This document shows, in pieces, positions 42,907 through 51,799 of a DNA stretch of 64,000 nt. This DNA is from JBHGBM01 sp041946965 (lineage in GTDB: Bacteria; Acidobacteriota; Terriglobia; Bryobacterales; Bryobacteraceae). How positions within the stretch are numbered: the first letter of the stretch is position 1; each line of letters starts with the position of its first letter. The translations under genes and the position numbers were made by a program. The notes beneath the pieces are model-generated. The model did no database searches. It was given only the letters and a program-made list of their open reading frames with translations, and was not told where the DNA came from. The DNA lies in NCBI GenBank assembly GCA_041946965.1, contig JBHGBM010000025.1, positions 62,001 to 126,000 of the forward strand, given 5' to 3'.

Positions 42907-44100
42907 ATGCTCATTGAACCTGGACTGACTACTTCGCGCCGCGATTTCGTCTCCGCGGTTACGGCGGCATCCGCCTCGCGCGTTGTGGGCGCGAACGACC
43001 GGGTGCGCATCGGCATCATCGGCACGGGCGGCCGCGGGTCGTACCTCATGCGGGAGGCCAACAAGTGCCCGAATGTCCAATGGGCCGCGGTGTGTGACGC
43101 CTGGGACCAGCGGCGCGACAAAGCGCTCGAACTCACCGGTCCCGGTGCGGAGAAGTACGCGGACTACCGCGCCTTGCTCGACCGCAAGGACATCGACGGC
43201 GTGATCGTAGCGACCTGGGACAATACCCATTCACAGATCAGCATTGACGCTTGCCGTGCCGGCAAGGACGTCTATGTCGAGAAGCCGATGACTTCGCAGC
43301 CCTTGCAGGGCCCGCCGCTGGTCAAGGCCGTCCGCGAACACCGCCGCGTTTTGCAGACGGGCGTGCAGCAGCGCAGCACCGCGCACTTCCTGGAAGCCAA
43401 GCAGCGCTTCATTGACAGCGGACAGATCGGCCGGGTCCACATGGTCCGCACCATCTGGAACAACAACAACGGCTACCGCCTCGCGCCCCCTCCGGGAATG
43501 GAACATAAGCCGCCGGGGCTGGACTGGGAGGCCTGCCTTGGATCGCTCCCCAAGATCCCGTGGGACCCGAAGCGCTACTTCAACCGGTTCTCCTACATGG
43601 ACCTGTGCTGCGGCCAAACGGGCGGTCTGTTTGTGCACATGGTGGACGTGGTCCAGTGGTTTCTCGGCATCACCCGCCCGGCTTCGGTCGTCGCCCTGGG
43701 CGGGATCTACGAATTCAACGACGGGCGCGACACGCCCGACAACGTGAACCTGGTTGCCGAGTACCCGGAGAAACTCACCGTGACTTTCGAAGCAAGCGTA
43801 ACGGACCGGGTGGCAGCCGAGAGCGCCGACATCGTGTTTCTGGGCAGCGGCGGACGGTTGCACATCTTCCGTTCCGGCTACCGTTTTCTCCAGGCCGGAA
43901 GCCGCGGCGCCGCCGCGGCCGTTACCGCCAAGGGCGTTCCGGACCGGCACATGCAGAACTGGATCGACTGCATCCGCAGCCGCAAGGAACCAAACGCCAC
44001 GGTCGAGCAGGGGCACTTCGGGGCCATGGCGTGTCACATGGGCAACATCGCGTGGATGGAGAAGCGTCTGGTCGCCTGGCGCCAGGAGTGGGATATCTGA
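42907..44100 (+). CDS. Gfo/Idh/MocA-family oxidoreductase with Tat-like leader
   Basis: The 397-residue protein has the leader LTTSRRDFVSAVTAASAS and then the NAD(P)-binding Rossmann motif VRIGIIGTGGRGSYL. Further motifs are VYVEKPMTSQP (the EKP motif) and the substrate domain GGLFVHMVDVVQWFLGI. Members oxidise or rearrange sugars and sugar acids, and secreted versions with Tat leaders are frequent in Acidobacteria and Planctomycetes. ATG 42907 is preceded by AAGGAA. The sulfatase gene starts 1 bp after its stop, so the two are likely one operon. Confidence 0.9.
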   Translation: MLIEPGLTTSRRDFVSAVTAASASRVVGANDRVRIGIIGTGGRGSYLMREANKCPNVQWAAVCDAWDQRRDKALELTGPGAEKYADYRALLDRKDIDGVIVATWDNTHSQISIDACRAGKDVYVEKPMTSQPLQGPPLVKAVREHRRVLQTGVQQRSTAHFLEAKQRFIDSGQIGRVHMVRTIWNNNNGYRLAPPPGMEHKPPGLDWEACLGSLPKIPWDPKRYFNRFSYMDLCCGQTGGLFVHMVDVVQWFLGITRPASVVALGGIYEFNDGRDTPDNVNLVAEYPEKLTVTFEASVTDRVAAESADIVFLGSGGRLHIFRSGYRFLQAGSRGAAAAVTAKGVPDRHMQNWIDCIRSRKEPNATVEQGHFGAMACHMGNIAWMEKRLVAWRQEWDI

Positions 44101-44101
44101 G

Positions 44102-45550
44102 ATGCCCAACTCGCGCCGGTCCTTCTTATTGGGCGGTCTTGGCGCCGCCGCCGGCAGCGGCGCTCCCGCCGCGCCGCGGCAGCGCCGTCCCAACATCATC
44201 GTCAACGTCATGGATGACCAGCGATGGGACTGCCTGAGCTGTTACGAGGGCCGGACCGTCCTCGACTTCATTCGTACGCCGAACATGGACCGCCTGGCGG
44301 CCGAGGGCGTCCGCTTCCGCAACGCATTTGTCACTTTCTCGCTCTGCTCGCCGAGCCGGGCCACGATGCTCACCGGCAAGGACGTCCGAACGCATGGCGT
44401 GAACCGGCTGGCTCTGGACGTGCAGCCCGGCTGCGCCATCTTTCCCGCGCTGCTGAAGCAAGCCGGCTATGAGACTGGATATACCGGCAAATGGCACCTC
44501 GGGAAAGAAAGCGACGTGCCCGACCCGGCCTTCGACTATTGGGCCGGTGTGCGCGACCAGGGTCAGTACATCGACCCGGTGATGAATATCAACGGCAGCG
44601 TCACCAAGGCGCCTGGGTATGCCACCGAGATCTTCATGGACCGGGCGCTGGAGTTTGTCGCCAGGAAGCGCGACAAGCCGTTCTTCCTGTGGCTGGCGCA
44701 GAAGGCGCCTCATTCGCCGTGTACGCCGCCCAAACATCTGGAACGGCTGTACGAAGACGTCACGGTCGCGAAACCGTCCAGCTATTCCGAGAACCACGAC
44801 GACAAACCGGCCTGGTTCGTGGAACAGCACGATCACGATTTCTTCCACGTCCTGCTGCACCCCAACACGGCGTATCAGAAGTACACGAAAGATTTCTGCC
44901 GCACGATCACGGCCGTGGACGAGCAGCTCGGCCGGCTGATGAAGACACTGGATGAAAAGGGGCTCACGGAAAACACGGTGATCATCCACATCGCGGACAA
45001 TGGCCACTTTCTGGGCGAGCATCAGCTCTATTCGAAGATGCTGATGTACGAGGAATCCATCCGGGTGCCGCTCATCGTTCGTTACCCCGGGTTCGCCCCG
45101 GCGGGCAGGAAGTGCGATGACATGGTGTTGAACCTCGATATGGCGCCGACGGTGTTGGACCTGGCCGGGTTGCCCGTGCCGAAGGACATGGAGGGCCGGT
45201 CGTTCCGCGAAGTGCTCGCCGGCCGCACACCGCGCAACTGGCGGCGCTCCTACCGCTATGAATACTATTGCTCTTCCTGGGGGCTGCCGGATTTCGATGG
45301 AGTTCGAACGGCCGATGGGTGGAAGTATTGCCGCTTCCCCGGTTGGGAGCAGATGTACAACGTCAAGGCGGATCCAACGGAAGTGCGAAACCTCGCCCAA
45401 GACGCGCAGTACGCGGCCAAGAAGCGCGAATTGCAGCAGGAACTGCGGCGGCTGGGCGGAGGCGTGCGGAAGTTGCGGCCGCCGTGTCCGTACAAGCGGA
45501 GAAGCGGGGAGAAGCACACCCCGCACCCGGCCGATTTTCTGAACCGGTGA
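44102..45550 (+). CDS. Sulfatase (alkaline-phosphatase superfamily), Tat-type leader
   Basis: The 482-residue sulfatase has the leader NSRRSFLLGGLGAAAGSG, metal-site start NIIVNVMDDQRWD, formylglycine motif C82-S-P-S-R followed by ATMLTGK, then TGKWHLGK and HIADNGHFLGEHQLYSK. It is closely related to the sulfatase at 3975-5402 (same DDQRWD and SLCSPSRA patterns) and less to that at 5438-6775. It follows the oxidoreductase gene by 1 bp, so desulfation and sugar oxidation may act on one glycan. Activation by a maturase encoded elsewhere is required. Confidence 0.93.
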   Translation: MPNSRRSFLLGGLGAAAGSGAPAAPRQRRPNIIVNVMDDQRWDCLSCYEGRTVLDFIRTPNMDRLAAEGVRFRNAFVTFSLCSPSRATMLTGKDVRTHGVNRLALDVQPGCAIFPALLKQAGYETGYTGKWHLGKESDVPDPAFDYWAGVRDQGQYIDPVMNINGSVTKAPGYATEIFMDRALEFVARKRDKPFFLWLAQKAPHSPCTPPKHLERLYEDVTVAKPSSYSENHDDKPAWFVEQHDHDFFHVLLHPNTAYQKYTKDFCRTITAVDEQLGRLMKTLDEKGLTENTVIIHIADNGHFLGEHQLYSKMLMYEESIRVPLIVRYPGFAPAGRKCDDMVLNLDMAPTVLDLAGLPVPKDMEGRSFREVLAGRTPRNWRRSYRYEYYCSSWGLPDFDGVRTADGWKYCRFPGWEQMYNVKADPTEVRNLAQDAQYAAKKRELQQELRRLGGGVRKLRPPCPYKRRSGEKHTPHPADFLNR

Positions 45551-45574
45551 GGCGGCGCGATCCGCCGGCCGGCC

Positions 45575-46432
45575 CTACGAAAGCACCCGCTTGCAGAACT
45601 GAAAGCAGCGCTTCACCTCGGTCAACGAGTCCGCCGCGCCCTTGTATTCGTATTGGATGGTCGCCGGGAACGGGTACCGTTCGCGCTTCATGAGCAGCAA
45701 GGTCTCCCGCAGCGGGGTGTCGCCTTCGCCCCAGGGCATCTGAGCGCCCTGATTCGCCTTCCGGTCGCACAGGTCGATATTGGTAATGCGCCGGTGATTC
45801 CTGCGGATCCACTCGACGGGGTCGTACCCCGCCGCGAAGTAATGCCCGACGTCGAAGTTGGCGCCGATGTACCTGGAAAGCGATAGCGCCTTCCCGAAGC
45901 TTTCCGGTGTGGCGAATTCATTCGGATTCGCCACGTTCGAGTGGTTGTGAACGCCGTACGGGATCTTGTATTTCTCCGCGAAAGGAACGATCCGGCGCAC
46001 CACGCTTACGGTCGAGGAACCCGTCATCACGCGGACCCCGAGCGCGCGGGCGAAGCGGAATCCGCACTCGATCTCCTCGTCGGTGAAATCGTCCCGCACG
46101 CTGTAAATCATCCCCCAAAGCGGCAGCCGGGCTTGTTCGAAGAGCTTGCGCGCGGACGTGTACTCTTTGATAGCCGTGGTGAGCCGCCACTGCCGCAGCT
46201 TCTCCCGTCCCTCGGCGTCGCGGCCGAACCCGAGCGGCCGCTCGAGGTGTCCCTGGTCCAGCTCGCAATAGCCGATGCCCGCCGCCGCCTGCGCCTTGAT
46301 CGCCCCCTCCAGGGGCAGGTCGCGGAAGCTATACGTCATGTTCCCGATGCGCACGCCATTCACATCCGCCGCGTGCGAGCGGAGCGCCGCGGCGGCGGCT
46401 GCCGCTTTCACGAAATCTCTGCGTGAATGCAT
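45575..46432 (-). CDS. Sugar phosphate isomerase/epimerase-like TIM-barrel protein with Tat leader
   Basis: The 285-residue protein has MHSRRDFVKAAAAAAALRS as leader, then a xylose-isomerase-like TIM barrel: IGYCELDQGHLERP, IPYGVHNHSN, IGANFDVGHYFAAG, TNIDLCDRKAN and YPFPATIQYEYKG, which carry likely metal-binding His, Asp and Glu. Such proteins isomerise or epimerise sugars and 3-keto-sugars. ATG 46432 has a strong AAGGAGG upstream. It is convergent with the sulfatase gene. Confidence 0.88.
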   Translation of the reverse strand: MHSRRDFVKAAAAAAALRSHAADVNGVRIGNMTYSFRDLPLEGAIKAQAAAGIGYCELDQGHLERPLGFGRDAEGREKLRQWRLTTAIKEYTSARKLFEQARLPLWGMIYSVRDDFTDEEIECGFRFARALGVRVMTGSSTVSVVRRIVPFAEKYKIPYGVHNHSNVANPNEFATPESFGKALSLSRYIGANFDVGHYFAAGYDPVEWIRRNHRRITNIDLCDRKANQGAQMPWGEGDTPLRETLLLMKRERYPFPATIQYEYKGAADSLTEVKRCFQFCKRVLS

Positions 46433-46531
46433 TCCGTCCTCCTTCCGGCATCCGGATCTCTCGGTTCCCCGCAATCCATGATGCCAGCACCGCGGCCGCG
46501 AGAGAGCAGTGGCGCGGCGTGGAACTTCCGA

Positions 46532-48394
46532 TCAAGCCACGGTCACGCGCCGCACGGCGAGGTCGAGCGTCACCCTCGCCTTGCCGGGGAGCGCGACGAC
46601 CAGCCGCTCCGGCGCCGCAGAATCGAGCCGGGCGGCGGCGGGCGGCGCGTCGGCCCTGCGCGGATGCAGCACGGCGGCGATCACGCAGCTCTCCACCGGG
46701 CCTGCCGCGGCGGTCAGCACGCTCTCCGCGGCCCTTGCCTCCAGGCGCTCCGGCAGCAGAAACTGCACGTCCATGGCCACGCCACCGTTGTGCACCAGGA
46801 AGCGCGTCGCGTCGCGCTGCTCGAGCGTCTCCTCGGCCCGCATCCGCCACTCGAAGCGGGATGATTCCTTCGCCGCCAGCTCGTCCACCACGATGACATA
46901 GTCGGGCCTGAGATAGATGAAATGGCGGAGGAATTTAATAAGTCCGGGATAGATCGTCATGGCATCCCCCAGCAGGTAATCGAAGCCGGGGCGGTGTTCC
47001 GCCTTGAGTATCTTGCTGGTGGCGCGCGCGGCCAGCACGGACTTGCGATCGAACCATGTCTGGCCCTCGCCCAGTTGCCCTTTGCCGTTCACCAGGATGG
47101 TGTTGTGGTTGCGCGTCCACTTGGGGCGCTCGTACTGCGGGTCGATGGCCAGCCACTTTCCGTAGCCGTAGACCTGGAAGCTGTTCACGTCCGGGTGGCC
47201 GTGCCCGCCGCCTATCTCGTGCGTGTCCGGGGGCAGCGCGTCGTAATAAGCCTGGACCTTGTGCCCGTGCATGGGGGAGTTCTTGAACCCCACCATGACG
47301 GCGTCCGGAGCCCAACTGCCGCGGCCCGTGACCCAGCCGGTGTCGCCGCAATTCCAGAAGAGGGGCAGGCCGGCAACAGGCTCGGGCCGGAGGGTTTCGT
47401 CGTACCAGAGCAAACTCGCCCAGCCGCAGAACGCCGTGCGCCCCACGCCGCGCCGCGTCATCTCCAGCGCCAGCCATTGCGCCTGCGGGTGGCGGTATTC
47501 GGCCGCGGTCCGGTAGAGGATGTGGCAGGGGCCATGGGAATCGTAGCTGCGGTGCGAGTCTCCGAACGACATCACGCAGTTCTTGGCCGAGAAGTCCGGA
47601 ATGGTGCTGTGGATGATGAAGTCCGGAACGCTCCTGAGCCACTGGTTGCCGTAAAGGTTCTCGTGCAGGAGGTCGCGCGCCATCTCCGCGTACCGCAGGA
47701 TGGACTCGGCGGTGTAGCCCCAGTACTGATGCCCCTCGGTGGAACCGCCGTCGGGTGCGGAATACTCGAGCGCCTTGCGAAACACCGCGTGCGCCTGCTC
47801 GATCCACGCTTCGGCGCGCGGCACTTCGCCGCGCAGGGCGAATCCCGCGGCGGCCAGCCCGAGGTGCTCGACGTGGTTGTGGTTGGCGAGCCACATATCG
47901 TGGTGCACGGGCGGCGCCTTGAGGAGCGCCTCGGCCTGGTGGACGAGCTTCTCGCGAATCACGCCGCGGTCCCGCTCGTCGAGCTCGCCGTAAAGCCAGT
48001 CGTAGCCGAGGGCCACTCCGAACAGGCATTCGCCCGCCGCCAGGCTGTTGTCGCGCTCCCAGCGGGGGAACTCGCAGATGCGCAGCATCCAGCGCCGGGC
48101 GCCATCGCGATAGCGCGGGTCGCCCGTGACCAGCCACATCAGGGCCTGCCAGGGAATGCCGCGGCCGTTGGAGCGCATATCGCCTTCTCTGTCGTACCTG
48201 GGCGAAGGTGTGCGGGCGAGCATTGCGCCGGCATTCTCTCTCACGATGGCCCACAATTCGGCGTGCGAGCCGGAGATCTTCCTTTTTACCTGCGCAAGAC
48301 GGGCGGGGGTGAGGAACAGGCGCGGCCTGGGCGCCTCGGCCGCGTTTCCGGCGGTCGCAACAACGGGAGCGGCGATGAAGTCTCGGCGTCGCAT
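46532..48394 (-). CDS. Heparinase II/III-like polysaccharide lyase, secreted
   Basis: The 620-residue protein begins with MRRRDFIAAPVVATAG, a Tat-like leader. An alpha-helical toroid follows (residues about 30-330: GYDWLYGELDERDRGVIRE, HHDMWLANHNHVEHLGLAA, EGHQYWGYTAESILRYAEM). A beta-sandwich follows (GHGHPDVNSFQVYGYGKWLAIDP, RNHNTILVNGKGQ, FLRHFIYLRPDYVIVVDEL). This matches heparinase II/III and DUF4962 proteins that cleave uronic-acid-containing polysaccharides by beta-elimination. The His and Tyr of HNHVEHLG and QYWGY are plausible catalytic residues. The exact polymer is unknown. It is divergent from the CehA-like gene by 43 bp. Confidence 0.85.
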   Translation of the reverse strand: MRRRDFIAAPVVATAGNAAEAPRPRLFLTPARLAQVKRKISGSHAELWAIVRENAGAMLARTPSPRYDREGDMRSNGRGIPWQALMWLVTGDPRYRDGARRWMLRICEFPRWERDNSLAAGECLFGVALGYDWLYGELDERDRGVIREKLVHQAEALLKAPPVHHDMWLANHNHVEHLGLAAAGFALRGEVPRAEAWIEQAHAVFRKALEYSAPDGGSTEGHQYWGYTAESILRYAEMARDLLHENLYGNQWLRSVPDFIIHSTIPDFSAKNCVMSFGDSHRSYDSHGPCHILYRTAAEYRHPQAQWLALEMTRRGVGRTAFCGWASLLWYDETLRPEPVAGLPLFWNCGDTGWVTGRGSWAPDAVMVGFKNSPMHGHKVQAYYDALPPDTHEIGGGHGHPDVNSFQVYGYGKWLAIDPQYERPKWTRNHNTILVNGKGQLGEGQTWFDRKSVLAARATSKILKAEHRPGFDYLLGDAMTIYPGLIKFLRHFIYLRPDYVIVVDELAAKESSRFEWRMRAEETLEQRDATRFLVHNGGVAMDVQFLLPERLEARAAESVLTAAAGPVESCVIAAVLHPRRADAPPAAARLDSAAPERLVVALPGKARVTLDLAVRRVTVA

Positions 48395-48437
48395 GCAGGT
48401 CCTATTCTATTCCGTGGCCGTGCTATATTGCTTCGCC

Positions 48438-49991
48438 ATGGGGTACGGACCGCACCTCTCAAGACGTGAAATCTTCAATGCGATTCCGGTGTTGGGTTCA
48501 GGCGCCGTGCTGCTGCCGCCCGGCGGCCGGACCGCCATGGCGCCGAACGCCGTGATACGCGGCGCGCTGAAGGACGCCGCCACGGGCCGGCCGGTGGCCG
48601 CCAAGCTCAGCGTCACCGCCGCGGCAACCGGGGAGAGCTACATGCCGGCCTCCTCCATCAAGACCATGCCGCAGAAGGTGAGGACCGGCGCGGTGCGTTA
48701 TTTCTATGCGCGCGGCTCGTACGAAGTGGCGGTTCCGCCCGGCCGCTACCGCATCGAGGTGGTGCGCGGCATCTGCCATGAACCCGGTGTAGCGGAGATG
48801 GAGGCGAAACCCGGCGCCGCCGCCACGCGCGATTTCGCCCTCCGCCCCTTGTGGGACCTGCGCCAGGCCGGGTGGTACTCCGGCAACACCCACACGCACT
48901 ACAACGTGGAGATTGAAGAAAGCGTGGACGACCGCCTGCGCCTGGTCCCCGCCGCGGAAGCCGTGGACGTGAGCGTGATCAGCTACCTGATCCGCAAGAA
49001 TCTCCCCTATCCGAGCAACCGCATCCCCATAGGCCGGCTGCCGCGCATGTCCGATGACGGGCCGATTCTGGACATGGGGGAGGAATGCCGCAACAACAGC
49101 CCGTCGAACTCCATCCCAGGCGGGTATGGCCACTGCCTCTTCCTCAACATCCCGCGCTTGATCGAGCCCGTCTCCACGGGCATGCTCTCGCCGGATCCCG
49201 GCGCGCCCGATTTCCCCACGCTCTCCATGCTCTGCGAACAGGCCAAGCGCGCCGGCGGGACCACCGTCTGGTGCCATAACGGCAACGGGCTGGAATCGCC
49301 CGTGGCGGTGGCGCTCGGCCACGTGGACGCGTTGAACATTTCCGACAGCGCCGCCGTCGACTACAACTGGTATTACCAACTGCTCCACTGCGGCTTCCGC
49401 CTGCCCATCTCCACCGGCACGGACTGGTGGGAGTACGATCACAACCGCGTGTTCGTCCAGGTGCAAGGCGAGTTCCGCTATGAGTCCTGGCTGGCCGGCC
49501 TGCGCGCGGGCCGGACGTTCATCTCCAACGGCCCCCTGCTGCAACTGGAAGTAAACGGCGCGGGACCGGGTTCGGAGGCCGAAAGCGCGAAGCCGCTGCG
49601 GGTGAGCGTGCGGGCCCTCTCGCGCGTGCCGTTCGAGCGCGTGGAGATCGTGTGCGACGGCGAGGTGGTTGCCTCGCAAACCGCGGAAGCGGGGCAGGAG
49701 GCCAAACTCGAGCGCGAAATCCCCGCCGCGGGCGCCGGATGGATCGCCGCCCGCGTGGCGGGTGACACTTCCACGCGGCTGGGGTATCCGGTGTTCGCTC
49801 ACACCAACCCCGTCTACATTCGTGGCGGCGGCGCCCGGCGGCGGGCAGAGGCGGCGCGCGCCATGATCGCGCGCATCGAGGAAGGCATCCGCACCATCCG
49901 GAAAGCCTGCCGCTTCGCCGGCGAGGCGGATCAGGCCATCGCGCTGGGAAGGTTCGAGCAGGGCAAGCAGTATTACGCCCGGCTGCTGTAG
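48438..49991 (+). CDS. CehA/McbA-like (PHP-type) metallohydrolase with Tat-like leader
   Basis: The 517-residue product has the leader LSRREIFNAIPVLGSGAVLL, then a carboxypeptidase-regulatory-like beta domain (GALKDAATGRPVAAKLSVTA). The PHP-like catalytic region follows: YSGNTHTHYNVEIEE (HxH metal motif), VWCHNGNGLE and PISTGTDWWEYDHNRVFV. CehA/McbA relatives hydrolyse esters or phosphoester-like bonds with bound metals. The open frame extends further upstream, but ATG 48438 is the only start that places the leader correctly without overlapping the divergent lyase gene. Confidence 0.82.
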   Translation: MGYGPHLSRREIFNAIPVLGSGAVLLPPGGRTAMAPNAVIRGALKDAATGRPVAAKLSVTAAATGESYMPASSIKTMPQKVRTGAVRYFYARGSYEVAVPPGRYRIEVVRGICHEPGVAEMEAKPGAAATRDFALRPLWDLRQAGWYSGNTHTHYNVEIEESVDDRLRLVPAAEAVDVSVISYLIRKNLPYPSNRIPIGRLPRMSDDGPILDMGEECRNNSPSNSIPGGYGHCLFLNIPRLIEPVSTGMLSPDPGAPDFPTLSMLCEQAKRAGGTTVWCHNGNGLESPVAVALGHVDALNISDSAAVDYNWYYQLLHCGFRLPISTGTDWWEYDHNRVFVQVQGEFRYESWLAGLRAGRTFISNGPLLQLEVNGAGPGSEAESAKPLRVSVRALSRVPFERVEIVCDGEVVASQTAEAGQEAKLEREIPAAGAGWIAARVAGDTSTRLGYPVFAHTNPVYIRGGGARRRAEAARAMIARIEEGIRTIRKACRFAGEADQAIALGRFEQGKQYYARLL

Positions 49992-49995
49992 CCGC

Positions 49996-50844
49996 TTACC
50001 GGAAGTCGCGCTGAAAACGCTCCAGACAGTCCTGCCGCCCTCCGCGAAACAGGTACAGCTTGCCGCGGAGGGTCTTCGATGCGTTTCGCTTGAGCGGCCC
50101 CACCCGGATCGACGCGTGCATGCAGTTCCAGGGATTGTGAGCCTGCACGGAGAGGAAGTCCCGCCAGGCGACGCCGGTCACCCACTTGCCGTCAACCGAC
50201 TCCCGGACAATCAGCCCCGCGGCCGCGTTGGCCTTCGAGGCCGGCCACTTATTTGAGAACACGAAGCCCGTGGGGCCGGCTTGACGGGCTATCAGGTTCC
50301 ACAAATCGCGATTGAAGTGAATCTCGCGCGAAGCGAGGGGCGCCAGCGCCTCGCCGGAAAGGAAAAAGGTCCGCGCGCGGTCCCGGTCGTCGAATTGCGG
50401 ATTGGCGGGCACGTGGAAGAACGCATTCGCGCCCAGTGATTTCGCGTCGCGCACCCGGCCCGGGCTCCAGCATGGAATGATGCCGGCGATCTCGGGCCAG
50501 TCGTGGCCGGTCGCATTCGTGATTTCCAGCGAAAGGTCCGCGCCGCCGGGCACGGCGCGAGCGCGCAGACGCATAAAGCCGGCGTCGATCAGGGCTCCGG
50601 CGCCGCCCGCGTCAACCTTCACCGGGAACCCGGTGCTCCCGGGCGTGTGCTGGCCCCGCGCCACCGCGTCGAACATGTTCCATTCGTAAAACCACAGGTA
50701 CATGGCCATCCCGGCCTGATCCGGCGCCTCCAAAGCGAAGCCGCGCTCCCATTCGAACAACTTCGGCGTGCTTTGCGCCGCAAGCGGGATGCCGGCCGCC
50801 GCCAGAAGACACAGCCTGATTCCGCGGTGCATGAACGCCAGCAT
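49996..50844 (-). CDS. Secreted protein of unknown function
   Basis: The 282-residue protein has a signal peptide (LCLLAAAGIPLAA) and a mainly beta domain, with GHDWPEIAGIIPCWSPG, IHFNRDLWNLIARQ, NPWNCMHASIRVGPL and KLYLFRGGRQDCLERF. I do not recognise the family, though the pattern resembles Acidobacteria secreted proteins near sugar-use genes. A GGAGG lies only 1 nt before ATG 50844, while ATG 50832 lies 13 nt after it, so the exact start is uncertain. It is divergent from the aldo/keto-reductase-like gene. Confidence 0.65.
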   Translation of the reverse strand: MLAFMHRGIRLCLLAAAGIPLAAQSTPKLFEWERGFALEAPDQAGMAMYLWFYEWNMFDAVARGQHTPGSTGFPVKVDAGGAGALIDAGFMRLRARAVPGGADLSLEITNATGHDWPEIAGIIPCWSPGRVRDAKSLGANAFFHVPANPQFDDRDRARTFFLSGEALAPLASREIHFNRDLWNLIARQAGPTGFVFSNKWPASKANAAAGLIVRESVDGKWVTGVAWRDFLSVQAHNPWNCMHASIRVGPLKRNASKTLRGKLYLFRGGRQDCLERFQRDFR

Positions 50845-50881
50845 ACCTCCGCGTTGGAATACAATGCCTAGACAAGCCACC

Positions 50882-51790
50882 ATGCAGCCAATGAACTTGA
50901 CCGGTCCAACCCGCAGGGAGGCGCTTCTTGCGGCGGCGGCTCTTCCCTCCTCCGGGGCCCTGCCCACGGTGAAACTCGGGCCGCACACCGTCTCGCGTCT
51001 GATCGTGGGCGGGAACCCCGTCAGCGGCAATTCTCACACCGCCGGCGGGCTCGGCCGCGAGATGCGCGATTACTTCACCGCGGCCAACGTGAAGAAGCTG
51101 CTCGCCAATTGTGAGGCCGCGGGCATCAACACGTGGCAGTCCCGCGGGGACAAGCACATCCAGCGGCTCCTGAACGAGTACCGGCTGGAGGGCGGGCGGA
51201 TCCAATGGATCGCCCAGACCGCCTCCGAGCTCGCCGATATTCCCCGGCACATCCGCGAACTGGCGTCGCTCAAACCCGTGGGCATTTATCATCACGGCTC
51301 GCAGACGGACAAGTTCTGGGCCGCCGGCAAGATCGAGCAGGCGCGCGAAATGTGCAAGGTCATGCGGGACACAGGGGTCCAGGTCGGTCTCGGCACGCAC
51401 ATCCCGGAAGTGATCGACTACGTGGAATCCAAGGACTGGGACGTGGACTTCTACATGACCTGCGTGTACAACCTCAGCAGGACGAAGGAAGAGCAGGAGA
51501 AGCTGGCGGGCCGCAAGCTCGACGACCAGCTTTTCTGGCATCCCGACCGCGAGAAAATGCTTGCCCGCGTGCGCCGCACATCCAAGCCCTGCCTGATCTT
51601 CAAAGTCTACGGGGCCAGCCGCAATTGCGGGTCGCCGGAGCAGATGCTGGAGTCGCTGCGCCTGGCCGCCCGGTACGCCAAGCCCACCGACGCCATCGTG
51701 ATCGGCATGTTTCCCAAGTACAAGGAGCAGGTGAACGAAAACTGCCGGCTGGTGATGCAGGCGCTCGGAGAAGTTTCCGCCGCCGGATAG
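50882..51790 (+). CDS. Aldo/keto-reductase-like TIM-barrel protein
   Basis: The 302-residue protein has a Tat-like start (GPTRREALLAAAALPSSGA), then LGPHTVSRLIVGGNPVSG, which resembles the first strand of aldo/keto reductases. Barrel elements follow (CEAAGINTWQSRG, VGIYHHGSQTDKFWAAGKIEQARE, VGLGTHIPEVIDYVESK, TDAIVIGMFPKYKEQVNEN). The standard catalytic Tyr-Lys-His set is not clear, so the fold is better supported than the activity. ATG 50891 is an alternative start. The following propeller gene begins within 10 bp, suggesting co-expression. Confidence 0.7.
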   Translation: MQPMNLTGPTRREALLAAAALPSSGALPTVKLGPHTVSRLIVGGNPVSGNSHTAGGLGREMRDYFTAANVKKLLANCEAAGINTWQSRGDKHIQRLLNEYRLEGGRIQWIAQTASELADIPRHIRELASLKPVGIYHHGSQTDKFWAAGKIEQAREMCKVMRDTGVQVGLGTHIPEVIDYVESKDWDVDFYMTCVYNLSRTKEEQEKLAGRKLDDQLFWHPDREKMLARVRRTSKPCLIFKVYGASRNCGSPEQMLESLRLAARYAKPTDAIVIGMFPKYKEQVNENCRLVMQALGEVSAAG

Positions 51791-51799
51791 GTGCAACTC